Positions 38,330 to 49,402 of a stretch of 64,000 nt of DNA are shown here, piece after piece; within the stretch, counting starts at the first letter, position 1, and each line of letters starts with the position of its first letter. The notes under the pieces were generated by a model. It was not told the DNA's origin. It ran no database searches and saw only the letters and a list, made by a program, of their open reading frames with translations. The DNA comes from an uncultured Pelagibacteraceae bacterium (lineage in GTDB: Bacteria > Pseudomonadota > Alphaproteobacteria > Pelagibacterales > Pelagibacteraceae). The translations under genes and the position numbers were made by a program. Location: NCBI GenBank assembly GCA_902577075.1, contig CACGXV010000006.1, positions 1 through 64,000 of the forward strand, read 5' to 3'.

Positions 38330-38962
38330 TTAGTTGTATTTTTTAGAGATGATTAAGGTATCATTATCTGCAGCTAAATCTCCTCGACAACGAATTGGGC
38401 TGACATTTTCACTTAGTGCTAAGCTCTTTGTTGGTCTTAAAGTAACTTCTAGTTGTATCATTGATATAAGGTCTTTTACTTGATTTTGATCATATTTCCA
38501 TGAAGGCCAACTTGTGGGGGTAGAAAAAGTAGTAATTATATAACTTGAGGCCCTATTAAAATTATAATTACTCTCATTTTGTTTTCTTAACAAATGATCT
38601 CTTACAGAAAAGAAAATATTTTTACATCTATGCATGTCAGACATATAATTTTCTTTTTTTAAGTTTTTGTTCATTGGGATTGATACAATCAAATCAATTG
38701 TATCTCTCCAGAATGAAGTTAAAACCTCAGTATAGATATGATCAACATTTACTTTGTCAGATGGAAAATGTTTATTGACAGTGCTTTTCGTATTTTCTAA
38801 GTCATTTTTCATTCTAAAAATACCAATATCAAATACAGTAAGTTGTTGGTTTCTTAAAAGTGTTGTAATGTCTTTTTTATTAGAAACTTCAGAGTAAGAA
38901 TTTGATATAAAATTAAAGAATAAGTAAGAAAAAATAAAAAAATTTATTATTATTTTTTTCAT
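38330..38962 (-). CDS. Secreted protein of unknown function between phoR and pstS
   Basis: 210 aa ORF with signal peptide (MKKIIINFFIFSYLFFNFISNSYS); no family recognised. Confidence 0.7.
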   Translation of the reverse strand: MKKIIINFFIFSYLFFNFISNSYSEVSNKKDITTLLRNQQLTVFDIGIFRMKNDLENTKSTVNKHFPSDKVNVDHIYTEVLTSFWRDTIDLIVSIPMNKNLKKENYMSDMHRCKNIFFSVRDHLLRKQNESNYNFNRASSYIITTFSTPTSWPSWKYDQNQVKDLISMIQLEVTLRPTKSLALSENVSPIRCRGDLAADNDTLIISKKYN

Positions 38963-39036
38963 TTAACAACCTTATTTAAAAAATCCGTTATTTACAAATT
39001 AAATTATATTGTGAAAATTGTTAAATTATATGAAGT

Positions 39037-40191
39037 TTATAATTCACTGGGTAAATGAATGTTAATTTCGGTTCCTTTACCATTAAGATTTTTTATTTCG
39101 TAATCACCTCTATGTTGAGAAATTATATGTTTGACAATTGCAAGACCTAAACCTGTTCCACCAACTTTCCTGCTCTCTTCAACATCTACTCTATAAAATC
39201 TTTCAGTTACCCTGTTAATTTGATCCTCGGGAATTCCAATACCTTGATCAGATACAGATATTTTAATTCCTTTTGTTATGAGTTTCCCTTTGCTTGGAGA
39301 AGCTAATATATTTATAGTTGATTTTTCTTTTGAGTATTTAATAGCATTGTCTAATAAATTAGAAAAAACTGTTATTAATTTATCTTCATCACCAATAACA
39401 TCACTTACATTACCTAAATTAATTTCAAGATTAATATTTTTTTCTTTTAAGCTAGTAAAATGAACATCTTTTACTTTTGTCAATACATTCTTCAAATTAA
39501 CTGGTTTGTCAGGTCTTATATGCTCCTGGAGTTCAATTCTGCTTAATATTAATAGATCACTTATTAAATTTTCCATTCTTTTGCTTTGTGAAGAGATTAT
39601 TTTAAGAAATTTTATCTTTGCTATTTCGTCATCTTTAGCAGGACCCTCTATTGTCTCTATAGCGCCTTTAATTGAAACAAGAGGAGTTTTTAATTCATGG
39701 CTAACATTAGCAACAAAGTCAGTTCTAAATTTTTGTGCTTTTGAAATTTCAGTAAGATCTTTTAAAAATAAAACAACAGAGTCTTTTTCTGTAAAAATTA
39801 CAGTTGGTCCAGGAATCACATAAATTCTGTAATACTGATATGAAGGCAAATTTATTTCTAAATCTAAATTACTGGTTTTTTTTGAAGACTTAACTTCTCT
39901 GATTTTTTCATCTAGATTAGGATTTCTTAAAATTGTGCCGAGATGTGTATTTAAAATATTTTTACCAAATCTTTTTTCGGCACTTGGATTAGCATATTTT
40001 ATAATATTTAATTTATCTAATGCTATAAATTGATCCTCTAATTCATCTAATATAAATGTTTTGCTATCATCCTTTTCATACTTTGAAATAATAATTTTAT
40101 CATCAGTATTTTTTTTATTTCTGTTTGAATAAATTATTATTAGTAGAAATATAATTACACAGATTAATAGTATTTCAAAGAGGCCAATCAT
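39037..40191 (-). CDS. phoR: Phosphate regulon sensor histidine kinase
   Basis: PAS region, H-box FVANVSHELKTPLVSIKGAIETI, GTGLGLAIVKHI; upstream of the pst operon. Confidence 0.93.
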   Translation of the reverse strand: MIGLFEILLICVIIFLLIIIYSNRNKKNTDDKIIISKYEKDDSKTFILDELEDQFIALDKLNIIKYANPSAEKRFGKNILNTHLGTILRNPNLDEKIREVKSSKKTSNLDLEINLPSYQYYRIYVIPGPTVIFTEKDSVVLFLKDLTEISKAQKFRTDFVANVSHELKTPLVSIKGAIETIEGPAKDDEIAKIKFLKIISSQSKRMENLISDLLILSRIELQEHIRPDKPVNLKNVLTKVKDVHFTSLKEKNINLEINLGNVSDVIGDEDKLITVFSNLLDNAIKYSKEKSTINILASPSKGKLITKGIKISVSDQGIGIPEDQINRVTERFYRVDVEESRKVGGTGLGLAIVKHIISQHRGDYEIKNLNGKGTEINIHLPSEL

Positions 40192-40262
40192 GATGTTCTA
40201 AAAGTTAAGTATATAATTAACATATTAAAAATTTAATATGCAATTATTTAAAATTTAGTTAC

Positions 40263-41267
40263 TTAATTAGGGGAGATATTATTAATAAAAATTTCTGCGG
40301 TTTTATCCCAAGTAAAGTTTTTAGAGTATTCTAGGCACTTTTCTCTTTCAACTTTTAGAGCTTTCATTGCGGATTTTTCTAAATCCTCATCTAAACAATT
40401 AATTTCACTATCTTTGAAAATATCTTTAGGACCAGGAACAGGAAATGCTGCAACTGGTGTACCACAACTGAGGGATTCACATATTACAATTGCAAAAGTA
40501 TCTGTTTTGCTTGGAAAGACAAAAACATCAGATGATGTAAAATATGAAGCTAATTCACCATTAGTTTTTTCACCCAAGAAGTGAGCATCTGGAAATTCTT
40601 TTTTTAACTTTTCAATATCTGGTCCTTTACCAACAAGAAGTTTTGTTCCTTCTAATTTTAGATTTAAAAAAGCACGAATATTTTTTTCAATAGCTACTCG
40701 ACCTACATAAATCCATATAGGCCTTTTATATTCTAAATTGATTTTTTTTGGATTTTTAAACGATCCATGATCAGCACCTCTTGTCCAAACAACCATTTTA
40801 CTTTCATCTACTCCAATTTGAATTAGTTCTTTTTTCATAGATTCGGTTGTAACCAAAATTTTTTCTGCTTTGTTATGAAAGTTGCTTAGGAATTTCTGTG
40901 ATAATTTTTCAGGAACCCAAGGTAAATATAATTTCATATATTTATCAAATCTTGTGTGAAAACTTGTGGTAAACTTTAGATTATTTTTAAGACAATATCT
41001 TCTTGCCATAAATCCTAAAGGACCTTCGGTAGCTATATGTATGGCTGAAGGATTTATTTTTTTTATTAAATGACTTACTCTTGGCCAAATATTCACAGAA
41101 AGTCTTATTTCATTATATTTAGGCATTGGTACAGTGAAGAAAAGTTGGGGATTTAAATACTCAACTTCGTGACCCATTGCTTCAAGTTTTTTTCCTGTTT
41201 CATTTAAAGTTCTTACCACACCATTTACTTGTGGAAAATAAGCGTCTGTTACAATTAATATTTTCAT
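40263..41267 (-). CDS. Family 1/4 glycosyltransferase, lipid-remodelling (agt-like)
   Basis: TDAYFPQVNGVVRTLNETGKKLEAMGHEV, VFPSKTDTFAIVICESLSCGTPVAAFPVPGP; 1-bp overlap with PlcP-like gene. Confidence 0.85.
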   Translation of the reverse strand: MKILIVTDAYFPQVNGVVRTLNETGKKLEAMGHEVEYLNPQLFFTVPMPKYNEIRLSVNIWPRVSHLIKKINPSAIHIATEGPLGFMARRYCLKNNLKFTTSFHTRFDKYMKLYLPWVPEKLSQKFLSNFHNKAEKILVTTESMKKELIQIGVDESKMVVWTRGADHGSFKNPKKINLEYKRPIWIYVGRVAIEKNIRAFLNLKLEGTKLLVGKGPDIEKLKKEFPDAHFLGEKTNGELASYFTSSDVFVFPSKTDTFAIVICESLSCGTPVAAFPVPGPKDIFKDSEINCLDEDLEKSAMKALKVEREKCLEYSKNFTWDKTAEIFINNISPN

Positions 41268-42085
41268 TATGATGCCTTTTTCAGACCTGGAGTTTCAATT
41301 ACTTCTTTATCTGAATTATTACGACTATCTGAAAATTCTTCTCTTAATTTATCCCAATAAATTATTTCAAACGTTCCATCAAAGTTTTCAACTAAGGCAG
41401 TACAAGACTCAACCCAGTCTCCACAATTTAAATAATTAACACCATCATAATTTTCATTTTGGGCATGATGAATATGCCCACAGATTATTCCATCAAATTT
41501 TTTTTTCTTTCCATATTCTGCAATTGTTTTTTCGTATTCTCCCATATATTTAACTGCATTTTTTACCTTATATTTAAGAAACTTTGCTAAAGACCACTGG
41601 CCTTTACCTCTTAGACGTCTAAAAAAGTTAATCACTACATTTAATTTCAATAGCATTTCATAGGCTATTGCGCCTAACTTCGACAACCATTTGGCATATC
41701 TCATAACACCATCCCAAGCATCACCGTGAACAACTAAATATTTTTTATTTAAAACAGACTGATGAATTACTCTATTGATCATTTTTATCTGTCCAAAATG
41801 CATAGGAATAAATTTTCGAAACACTTCATCATGATTACCTATAACGTAGTAAACTTCTGTTCCATGTCTTGCTTTTCTTAATATTTTTTGAATTACGTCA
41901 TTATGTTCTTGTGGCCAATAAAAATTTTTTTGAAGTGCCCAAACATCTATTATATCGCCTACACAGTAAAGTTTTTCTGATCTTGTATTTTTAAAAAATT
42001 CAAGCAATTTATTTGCTTGGCAACCTTTAGTACCAAGATGCACATCTGAAATGAATATACTTTTGTATTTTAATATAGGTTTCAT
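41267..42085 (-). CDS. plcP: Metallophosphoesterase, PlcP-like phospholipase C / UDP-2,3-diacylglucosamine diphosphatase-like
   Basis: IFISDVHLGTKGCQANKLLEFF, CVGDIIDVW, VIGNHDE, VHGDAWDGV, GHIHHA, NCGDWVESC. Confidence 0.82.
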   Translation of the reverse strand: MKPILKYKSIFISDVHLGTKGCQANKLLEFFKNTRSEKLYCVGDIIDVWALQKNFYWPQEHNDVIQKILRKARHGTEVYYVIGNHDEVFRKFIPMHFGQIKMINRVIHQSVLNKKYLVVHGDAWDGVMRYAKWLSKLGAIAYEMLLKLNVVINFFRRLRGKGQWSLAKFLKYKVKNAVKYMGEYEKTIAEYGKKKKFDGIICGHIHHAQNENYDGVNYLNCGDWVESCTALVENFDGTFEIIYWDKLREEFSDSRNNSDKEVIETPGLKKAS

Positions 42086-42146
42086 TTAATCCTTTTTTTT
42101 TAATTCAATTTGCACTAGAATCGTTTAATTCTTTGTGCCATAGTAA

Positions 42147-42164
42147 TGTTAAAGAAATATTAAA
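42147..42164 (-). promoter_or_regulatory. Candidate PHO box in plcP/DAG-kinase intergenic region
   Basis: Plus strand TGTTAAA-GAAA-TATTAAA, two perfect TRTTAMA heptamers at 11-bp spacing. Confidence 0.5.
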
Positions 42165-42171
42165 ATTTATT

Positions 42172-43059
42172 ATGAAATATTGCATTATTTACAACAAAAA
42201 CGCTTCCTCTGGCAGAAAATCTAAATTTATAAAAAAAATTTCTGATGAACTTTCTAAGTATAACGATGTTTCTTTTTTTGAAACTGAGAGCGTGGATAAA
42301 GCAGAGGCAGTATTTAAAAATATTTCTAAGTTAAATATAGATAGACTTGTAGTTGCTGGAGGCGATGGTTCAGTATCATTTGCAATAAACAAACTTATTA
42401 AAAATAATTTTGTTCCAAAAAAAGATTTTGCTATTGGTTATATACCAGCTGGAACTGCTAATTTACTTCAAGCTGAACTAAATATGAGTAAAAAAATAAG
42501 TAAAATTGTTCAAATTTTACAATCAAACAATTTAAAACAAACTAATTTAGTAAAAATCAATAATGATTATTTTATTTTAATGGCAGGTATAGGTTGGGAT
42601 GCAACGATAGTCCATTCAATTAATAGTTCTCTAAAAAAACTGTTAGGTAAAATTATTTTTGGATATAAAGGATTGCAAAAATTTTTGTTAATGGAAAATC
42701 AAAAATTAAAAGTTAACATAGATGGTCAAAATCATATAGCTGACTGGGTGTTATGTTCTAATACCAATTATTATGCGGGTCACTACAAAATTAATAAAAC
42801 AAATATATTTGATAACAAAATTATTACTTATGTATTCAAAGACCTTACAAGAATAAAAATACTTTATTATATTTATTTGATTATTTTTTTTGGAGATTTA
42901 TCGAAGTCTACGAGTGTTATAACATCTTATTCCAGTGAGCTAAAAATTGATGGACAAGGAAAAAAAATTCCAATTCAAATTGATGGTGATAAATATCAAT
43001 ATTGTGATAACGTAGAATTAAGGAAATCAGGAAAATATTTTAACATATTAACAGCCTAA
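42172..43059 (+). CDS. Diacylglycerol kinase catalytic-domain protein (YegS/LCB5-like)
   Basis: IIYNKNASSGRKSKFIKKI, VVAGGDGSVSFAINKL, IPAGTANLLQAEL; start set at ATG 42172. Confidence 0.87.
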   Translation: MKYCIIYNKNASSGRKSKFIKKISDELSKYNDVSFFETESVDKAEAVFKNISKLNIDRLVVAGGDGSVSFAINKLIKNNFVPKKDFAIGYIPAGTANLLQAELNMSKKISKIVQILQSNNLKQTNLVKINNDYFILMAGIGWDATIVHSINSSLKKLLGKIIFGYKGLQKFLLMENQKLKVNIDGQNHIADWVLCSNTNYYAGHYKINKTNIFDNKIITYVFKDLTRIKILYYIYLIIFFGDLSKSTSVITSYSSELKIDGQGKKIPIQIDGDKYQYCDNVELRKSGKYFNILTA

Positions 43060-43147
43060 CTTTTAAATAAGAGAATTTATCAAAAAATCATTTTACTAAG
43101 ATATTTATTTTAAATATAACTATTATAAAATTACACAGGAGGTCATT

Positions 43148-43357
43148 ATGAGTAAAAAGTTAAAGAAAAATGAAAAAAGAAAAAAAAAGGTTATCAAGTT
43201 AATAGAAAAACTTAAAAATAAGATCAATTTAAAAGAAAAAAAATTATCTAAAATTAATATTAAAATTGCAAGTATTGAAAAAAGAGTTGCTGAAAAAAAA
43301 TCAAAAAAACTAGCTAAAAAGAAGACTATCGAGAGTTCCGCATCTGTAAATAATTAA
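43148..43357 (+). CDS. Small lysine-rich coiled-coil-like protein
   Basis: 69 aa with about 25 Lys; strong Shine-Dalgarno (acaggaggtcattATG). Confidence 0.65.
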   Translation: MSKKLKKNEKRKKKVIKLIEKLKNKINLKEKKLSKINIKIASIEKRVAEKKSKKLAKKKTIESSASVNN

Positions 43358-43370
43358 TTTCTAAATCTTC

Positions 43371-43401
43371 TTTCCCCTTTTTGTAATTAAAAAAGGGGAA
43401 A
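43371..43401. other. Stem-loop downstream of lysine-rich ORF
   Basis: TTTCCCCTTTTT-GTAATT-AAAAAAGGGGAAA; long stem without a canonical 3' T-run. Confidence 0.5.
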
Positions 43402-43522
43402 GTAGTTAATCAACAAAATTTTAAAATTAAGGGGAAATAAAGATGTTTTATAATTTAAAATTTTATTAGAATTTTATAATTAATGTTGATGACAAAAATA
43501 TTTATAGATTATTACAATTTAA

Positions 43523-44731
43523 TTAAGGTTTATTTGCTCTACCATAAATGTCTTGATATCTAACAATATCAGTCTCTTTTAGAATTGAACCAACTTGAGC
43601 TTCCATAATTTTTACAGGTTTTTTTCCAGGATTTTGTATTCTATGAATTGCTCCTAATGGAATAAATATATGCTCATCAGGTTTTTTATTAATAATATTT
43701 TTATTTAAAGTTATTCTTGGATTACCTTTTGTAACTAACCAATGTTCTGCTCTGTGATGATGTTTTTGAAGACTTAAAATACCTTTAGGTTTAACTGATA
43801 ATTCTTTAATTAAAAACTCTTTTCCTTCGAATAAATTTAAATAACTCCCCCATGGTCTATAAAAAATATTCTTTTTCTTAAAGTGTTTTCTTTTATTTTT
43901 ATCATATATCTTGAGTATCTCTTTCCAACTACCAAGATCAGACCAAGGTATATCTAGTTTAATAGCATTAATTTTATTTGTTTTCTCAAGTATTGCATAA
44001 TCAAAAGATTTCTCGATTGATTTTTCAAAAGCTCTTTTATTTAAGTAGTAGGTATTATTTTTATATTTGCCTTTTTTAATTGCCTCAACACAACTTTTGT
44101 AAGTTTTATTTTGATATTTTTTAAAGTTATTAATAATTGAATCTTTTCTTAAATAAAACATGCCAGAATTCCAATAACCTTTTTTCTTAATTACTTCCTT
44201 TGCTTTTGATAATTTTGGTTTTTCAATAAATTTTGTAACTTTATTTATAGATTTAATTTTTTTAGTTAAAAAATATCCATATTCACTTGATGGGTTTGTA
44301 GGTTTTATTCCAAAAATAAATAAATTTTGATTATCTAAATTTGGTTTATTTTTTAAAAGGGATTTATTTAAAATATTAGACCTGTCAATTAAATGATCTG
44401 CTGCAAAAAACATTAATGGTTGCTCTAATGGAATATCCTTTATCAAAGCTGAAGCAAGGATTGCTGGAGCGGTATTTTTTTTAGCTGGTTCTAAAACTAT
44501 TTTAAACTTTTTTATTTTACTTTTTTTTAAAGCTAATTTGACTTGTTTTAAGTATTTTAGATTTGTGCTGATTATAGGAAAATCAAAAATTGGTTTATTT
44601 ATTCTCTCTAAAGTTTTTTGAATTAAACTCCATCCGCCAAAATCAATAAATTGTTTTGCTTGATGTTTTTTTTTATCTGGCCAAAGTCTTGTTCCTGCGC
44701 CACCACAAAGTATTACAGGTCTAATTTTCAT
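43523..44731 (-). CDS. manC: Mannose-1-phosphate guanylyltransferase / mannose-6-phosphate isomerase type
   Basis: PVILCGGAGTRLWPDKK, FAADHLI, FIEKP, RPWGSY, cupin LQKHHHRAEHWLVTKG. Confidence 0.88.
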   Translation of the reverse strand: MKIRPVILCGGAGTRLWPDKKKHQAKQFIDFGGWSLIQKTLERINKPIFDFPIISTNLKYLKQVKLALKKSKIKKFKIVLEPAKKNTAPAILASALIKDIPLEQPLMFFAADHLIDRSNILNKSLLKNKPNLDNQNLFIFGIKPTNPSSEYGYFLTKKIKSINKVTKFIEKPKLSKAKEVIKKKGYWNSGMFYLRKDSIINNFKKYQNKTYKSCVEAIKKGKYKNNTYYLNKRAFEKSIEKSFDYAILEKTNKINAIKLDIPWSDLGSWKEILKIYDKNKRKHFKKKNIFYRPWGSYLNLFEGKEFLIKELSVKPKGILSLQKHHHRAEHWLVTKGNPRITLNKNIINKKPDEHIFIPLGAIHRIQNPGKKPVKIMEAQVGSILKETDIVRYQDIYGRANKP

Positions 44732-46449
44732 TAAATATCAGCGTACGTTCTAACCTCGTTTTTACCACCTGGATGAGTTGGTGCACCTTTATAAGCAGGA
44801 CCAACCGTTTGTGCATATTTCCATAATGTTCCATTACCAAAATTCACTTTTCTTGGTTTCCATTTTTTGCGTCTTGCACTTAATTCCATCTTTGTAAGCC
44901 TTACGTTAATTGTGCCCTTTTTAGCGTCTATATCGATGATATCCCCATTCCTTAAAAGGGCTATAGGACCGCCTACGGAGGCCTCAGGGCCCACATGACC
45001 GATGCAAAAGCCTCTAGTAGCCCCAGAGAACCTACCGTCTGTAATGAGGGCTACTTTCTCCCCTTTCCCTTGACCGTAGATTGCTGCAGTTGTTTGAAGC
45101 ATTTCTCTCATTCCAGGACCTCCTATTGGTCCCTCATATCTGATTATAATGATGTCTCCATCTTTGTATTTTCTGTTTATTACCGCTTTGTAAGCAGACT
45201 CTTCATTATCAAAACATCTGGCTCTTCCTGTAAATTGTAATTTTTTCAAACCTGCAATTTTTACAATTCCACCTTCTGGTGCTAAATTTCCTTTTAATCC
45301 AACAACTCCTCCTGTTGGTGAAATTGGATTTTTATAAGATCTCATTACTTTTTGATTAGTTCTAAATTTAACATTTTTTAAATTTTCTCTCATTGTTCTG
45401 CCTGTAACCGTCATACAGTCTCCGTGAATGTAACCACCATCCATTAGAGTTTTTAATAACATTGGGACTCCTCCTGCTTCCCACATATCTTTTGCAACAT
45501 ATTTTCCACCAGGTTTTAAATCTGCAAGATAAGGTGTTCTTTTAAAAATTTTTGCAACATCCATTAAATCAAACTTTATACCAATTTCATTTGCGATAGC
45601 TGGTAGGTGCAATCCTGCATTTGTTGATCCACCTGTTGCTGCAACAATTGTTGCTGCATTTTCGAGAGCTTTTCTTGTTACTATGTCTCTAGGTCTAATA
45701 TTTTTTGCTAACAAATTCATTACAGCTTTACCGCTGTCTATTGCATATTTATTTCTTTCTAAATATGGCGCTGGCGTTCCTGCTGAGAAAGGTAAAGCTA
45801 ATCCTATTGCCTCAGAAACACATGCCATTGTGTTTGCAGTAAATTGTCCACCACAAGCACCTGCGCTTGGACATGCTTTTAATTCTAATTTTCTTAATGC
45901 ATGAGCTGTCATTTTTTTTGATGTATATTTTCCAACACCTTCAAATACATCTACAACAGTTACATCTTTACCATTAAATCTCCCAGGTAGAATTGATCCA
46001 CCATATATAAATACACTTGGAATATTTAAACGTACCATCGACATCATTAAACCAGGTAATGATTTATCACAGCCCGCTAATCCAACTAATGCATCATAAC
46101 AATGTCCTCTAACCGTAAGTTCAGTTGAGTCTGCTATTACATCTCTTGATATTAATGATGACTTCATTCCTTCATGACCCATTGCAATACCATCAGTTAC
46201 TGTAATAGTACAAAATTCTCTTGGAGTTCCGCCTGAAGCTTTAACTCCTTTTTTAACTGATTGAGCTTGTTTCATTAAATTTATGTTACAAGGAGCGGCC
46301 TCATTCCATGTTGAAACAACACCAACAAATGGTTTTGCTACATCTTTTTCGGTTAGATCCATTGCATAATAAAATGATCTTTGAGGGGCTTTATCAGCAC
46401 CTATTGTTGTGTGTCTACTTGGTAATTTCTTTTTATTAAATTTTTTCAT
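44731..46449 (-). CDS. ilvD: Dihydroxy-acid dehydratase
   Basis: [76 protein letters not shown]. Confidence 0.95.
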   Translation of the reverse strand: MKKFNKKKLPSRHTTIGADKAPQRSFYYAMDLTEKDVAKPFVGVVSTWNEAAPCNINLMKQAQSVKKGVKASGGTPREFCTITVTDGIAMGHEGMKSSLISRDVIADSTELTVRGHCYDALVGLAGCDKSLPGLMMSMVRLNIPSVFIYGGSILPGRFNGKDVTVVDVFEGVGKYTSKKMTAHALRKLELKACPSAGACGGQFTANTMACVSEAIGLALPFSAGTPAPYLERNKYAIDSGKAVMNLLAKNIRPRDIVTRKALENAATIVAATGGSTNAGLHLPAIANEIGIKFDLMDVAKIFKRTPYLADLKPGGKYVAKDMWEAGGVPMLLKTLMDGGYIHGDCMTVTGRTMRENLKNVKFRTNQKVMRSYKNPISPTGGVVGLKGNLAPEGGIVKIAGLKKLQFTGRARCFDNEESAYKAVINRKYKDGDIIIIRYEGPIGGPGMREMLQTTAAIYGQGKGEKVALITDGRFSGATRGFCIGHVGPEASVGGPIALLRNGDIIDIDAKKGTINVRLTKMELSARRKKWKPRKVNFGNGTLWKYAQTVGPAYKGAPTHPGGKNEVRTYADI

Positions 46450-49076
46450 TATAAACCTTTAAGAGTTAATTCTATTTTTTTAACATTTTTTTCAAGATTA
46501 GCAAAGTTGCTTTTCTCCTGCTCTACTATATTTTGTGGTGCACGATCTACAAAGGATTTATTTGACAATCTAACATCAATTTTTTTCATCTCTTCACTAA
46601 TTTTTGTAATTTTCTTTTCTAGTGTTGATTTGATCATATTTAAATCAACATCTTCATCAAAATATAATTTAAATAACTCACCACTTATGACTATACTTGC
46701 TGAAGGTTTGTCTAAATCTTTTTCATGAAAATTTTTAATTCTTCCATTTTTTTTCATTATATTTTCATTAGAAGATAAAAAGTTTTTATATTCTTTGTTT
46801 GTATTTTCTGTTGAAATTTCAATAAATGATCCAGGACTTATATTTAATTCATTTTTAAATGATCTAATTGATGTAATAAAATTGATGATATTATTTATCT
46901 CATCATTAGATTTTTTTTCATGATAATCATCTTCTAGCCAATTGGCATGCATCAAGTAATCTTTTCCATCTTTATCTAGCTTATTACTTAACCATATCTC
47001 TTCGGTTACAAATGGAATAAATGGATGAAGTATTATTAAAATTTCCTTAAAAACAAATGATGATGTTTGTCTTAACTCCTTAATATCTTCCTCATTTTCA
47101 GAGTTTAAAACAGTTTTGGATAACTCTAAATACCAATCACAAAATGAATGCCATACAAATTGATAAATAATTTTAGCTGCTTCATCAAATCTATAGTTTT
47201 TTAAACTATTTTCTGTGTCGTTTTTAACTTTTACAAGCTCAGATAGTATCCACTTATTAATTGTTAAGTTTATATTTTCAGGTTTTTTCACATCACCAAA
47301 ATCACACTTATTTTGTGTTAAAAAGTTATTTGCATTCCAAATTTTATTTAAAAAATTTCTGTAACCTTTAACCCTGTCTTCAGATAATTTTACATCTCGA
47401 CCTGGTGATGCCATTGATAAAAGTGTAAATCTCAATGCATCTGCACTATATTTCTCAATTAATTCTAAAGGATCAATTACATTGCCCTTAGATTTAGACA
47501 TTTTTTGACCCTTTTCATCTCTAACTAAAGCATGAACATATATATTTTTAAAAGGTTCCTTATCTAAAAACTGAGTTCCCATCATTATCATTCTAGCAAC
47601 CCAGAAAAATATGATATCAAAACCAGTAACAAGAACACTTGTTGGATAAAATTTTTCAACTTCTGGAGTTTTTTCTGGCCAACCTAAAGTCGCAAATGGC
47701 CATAGACCTGATGAAAACCAAGTGTCTAGAACATCTTCATCTCTTTTTAATTCCACATCTTTTGAATAGAAATCTTTTGCTTTTTTTTTGCACTCATCCT
47801 CATTTTCAGCTACAAATATTTTTCCATCAGGTCCGTACCATGCTGGAATTTGATGTCCCCACCATAATTGACGAGAAATACACCAAGGCTCAATATTATT
47901 CATCCATTGAAAATATGTTTTTGACCAATTTTCAGGAAAGAATTTAGTTTTACCATTATTTACTACTTCTTTTGCTTTAATTGCTAAAGTTTTAGCATCA
48001 ACAAACCATTGTTCTGTTAAATAAGGTTCAATAATAGAATTAGATCTATCCCCATAAGGAACTTTGTTTACTAACTTTTCTATTTTTTCTAAAAATTTAC
48101 CCTCTTCAAGATGTTCTAAGATTAATTTTCTTGCTGCAAATCTATCTAAACCTTTATATGGGTCAGGTGCATTGTCATTTATTTTTCCATCAGGCGTAAA
48201 TATATTAATTACTTCTAACTTGTTTCTTATACCTACATCATAATCATTAAAATCATGAGCTGGAGTAATTTTTACTGCTCCTGTTCCTTGTTCAGGATCA
48301 GCATAATCATCTGTTATTATTTTTATTTTTCTGTTTGCTAAAGGAATAATTACAAACTTCCCTACTAAATCTTTAAATCTATCGTCTTTTGGATTTACAG
48401 CTATTGCAGTATCTCCCAACATAGTTTCAGGTCTTGTTGTTGCAATTGTTATAAATTTATCAGAATTTTCTATAGGATAATTTATATAATAAAGTTGAGA
48501 ATTTACTTCACGCTGATCAACTTCTAAATCTGATATTGCTGTTTTTAAAACAACATCCCAATTTACAAGTTTTTTTGCTTTGTAGATTAATTTCTTATTA
48601 TAAAGGTCAACAAATACTTTTATCACTGACTTGGATAAATTTTCATCCATTGTAAAAGCATTACGAGACCAATCACAAGAACATCCAAGTTTTTTAAGTT
48701 GATTAATTATTATATCTCCATATTCATTCTTCCATTCCCAGACTTTTTCTATAAATTTTTCTCTACCTAAATCATTTTTTTTAACTCCTTCTTTTACAAG
48801 TTTTTTTTCAACTAATGCCTGAGTAGCAATTCCAGCATGGTCCGTTCCTGGTTGCCATAAAGTTTCATAATTATTCATTCTATGAAATCTTGTTAAAACA
48901 TCTTGAATAGAATTATTTAAGGCATGACCCATATGAAGGCTTCCTGTTACATTTGGTGGAGGAATTACAATTGAGAATTTTTTTGAATTTTCTTTAGGTT
49001 TAAATAGCTGGTTTTTTTCCCAATAATCGTAGATTTTATTTTCTACATTTATATGCTCATATTTATCAAAACTCAT
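46449..49076 (-). CDS. valS: Valyl-tRNA synthetase
   Basis: [42 protein letters not shown]. Confidence 0.97.
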   Translation of the reverse strand: MSFDKYEHINVENKIYDYWEKNQLFKPKENSKKFSIVIPPPNVTGSLHMGHALNNSIQDVLTRFHRMNNYETLWQPGTDHAGIATQALVEKKLVKEGVKKNDLGREKFIEKVWEWKNEYGDIIINQLKKLGCSCDWSRNAFTMDENLSKSVIKVFVDLYNKKLIYKAKKLVNWDVVLKTAISDLEVDQREVNSQLYYINYPIENSDKFITIATTRPETMLGDTAIAVNPKDDRFKDLVGKFVIIPLANRKIKIITDDYADPEQGTGAVKITPAHDFNDYDVGIRNKLEVINIFTPDGKINDNAPDPYKGLDRFAARKLILEHLEEGKFLEKIEKLVNKVPYGDRSNSIIEPYLTEQWFVDAKTLAIKAKEVVNNGKTKFFPENWSKTYFQWMNNIEPWCISRQLWWGHQIPAWYGPDGKIFVAENEDECKKKAKDFYSKDVELKRDEDVLDTWFSSGLWPFATLGWPEKTPEVEKFYPTSVLVTGFDIIFFWVARMIMMGTQFLDKEPFKNIYVHALVRDEKGQKMSKSKGNVIDPLELIEKYSADALRFTLLSMASPGRDVKLSEDRVKGYRNFLNKIWNANNFLTQNKCDFGDVKKPENINLTINKWILSELVKVKNDTENSLKNYRFDEAAKIIYQFVWHSFCDWYLELSKTVLNSENEEDIKELRQTSSFVFKEILIILHPFIPFVTEEIWLSNKLDKDGKDYLMHANWLEDDYHEKKSNDEINNIINFITSIRSFKNELNISPGSFIEISTENTNKEYKNFLSSNENIMKKNGRIKNFHEKDLDKPSASIVISGELFKLYFDEDVDLNMIKSTLEKKITKISEEMKKIDVRLSNKSFVDRAPQNIVEQEKSNFANLEKNVKKIELTLKGL

Positions 49077-49196
49077 TGATTTGTTTTATAAATTAATCAA
49101 ATTAATAAACAATAATGAAAATCATTGCTAAATTTATAGACTAATGATCAAAATGAATTATACAAAGATCGATTAACAAATATTTTTGTATTTGAT

Positions 49197-49270
49197 GGCA
49201 ACGTGGCGGAATGGTTACGCAGAGGATTGCAAATCCTTGTATCCCGGTTCGATTCCGGGCGTTGCCTCCA
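49197..49270 (+). tRNA. tRNA-Cys(GCA)
   Basis: GGCAACG...CGTTGCC acceptor, anticodon loop TTGCAAA, GGTTCGATTCC T-arm, encoded CCA. Confidence 0.93.
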
Positions 49271-49320
49271 AAAAAAGTATTGAGATAAGTTTTAAAAAAA
49301 GTAAGTTGTGAGAAAAATAT

Positions 49321-49396
49321 TCCTCGGTAGCTCAGTTGGTAGAGCAGTTGACTGTTAATCAATTGGTCGCAGGTTCGAGTCCTGCCCGAGGAGCCA
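49321..49396 (+). tRNA. tRNA-Asn(GTT)
   Basis: TCCTCGG...CCGAGGA acceptor, anticodon loop CTGTTAA, GGTTCGAGTCC T-arm, encoded CCA. Confidence 0.95.
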
Positions 49397-49402
49397 AACT
49401 AA

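Noticed and set aside
47639-47947. 102-aa plus-strand ORF within valS
   Set aside because: Antisense shadow ORF; valS is clear in this region.
49141-49362. 73-aa minus-strand ORF across the tRNA genes
   Set aside because: Overlaps two clear tRNA genes; translation (GNARNRTGIQGFAILC) is the familiar tRNA-antisense artefact.
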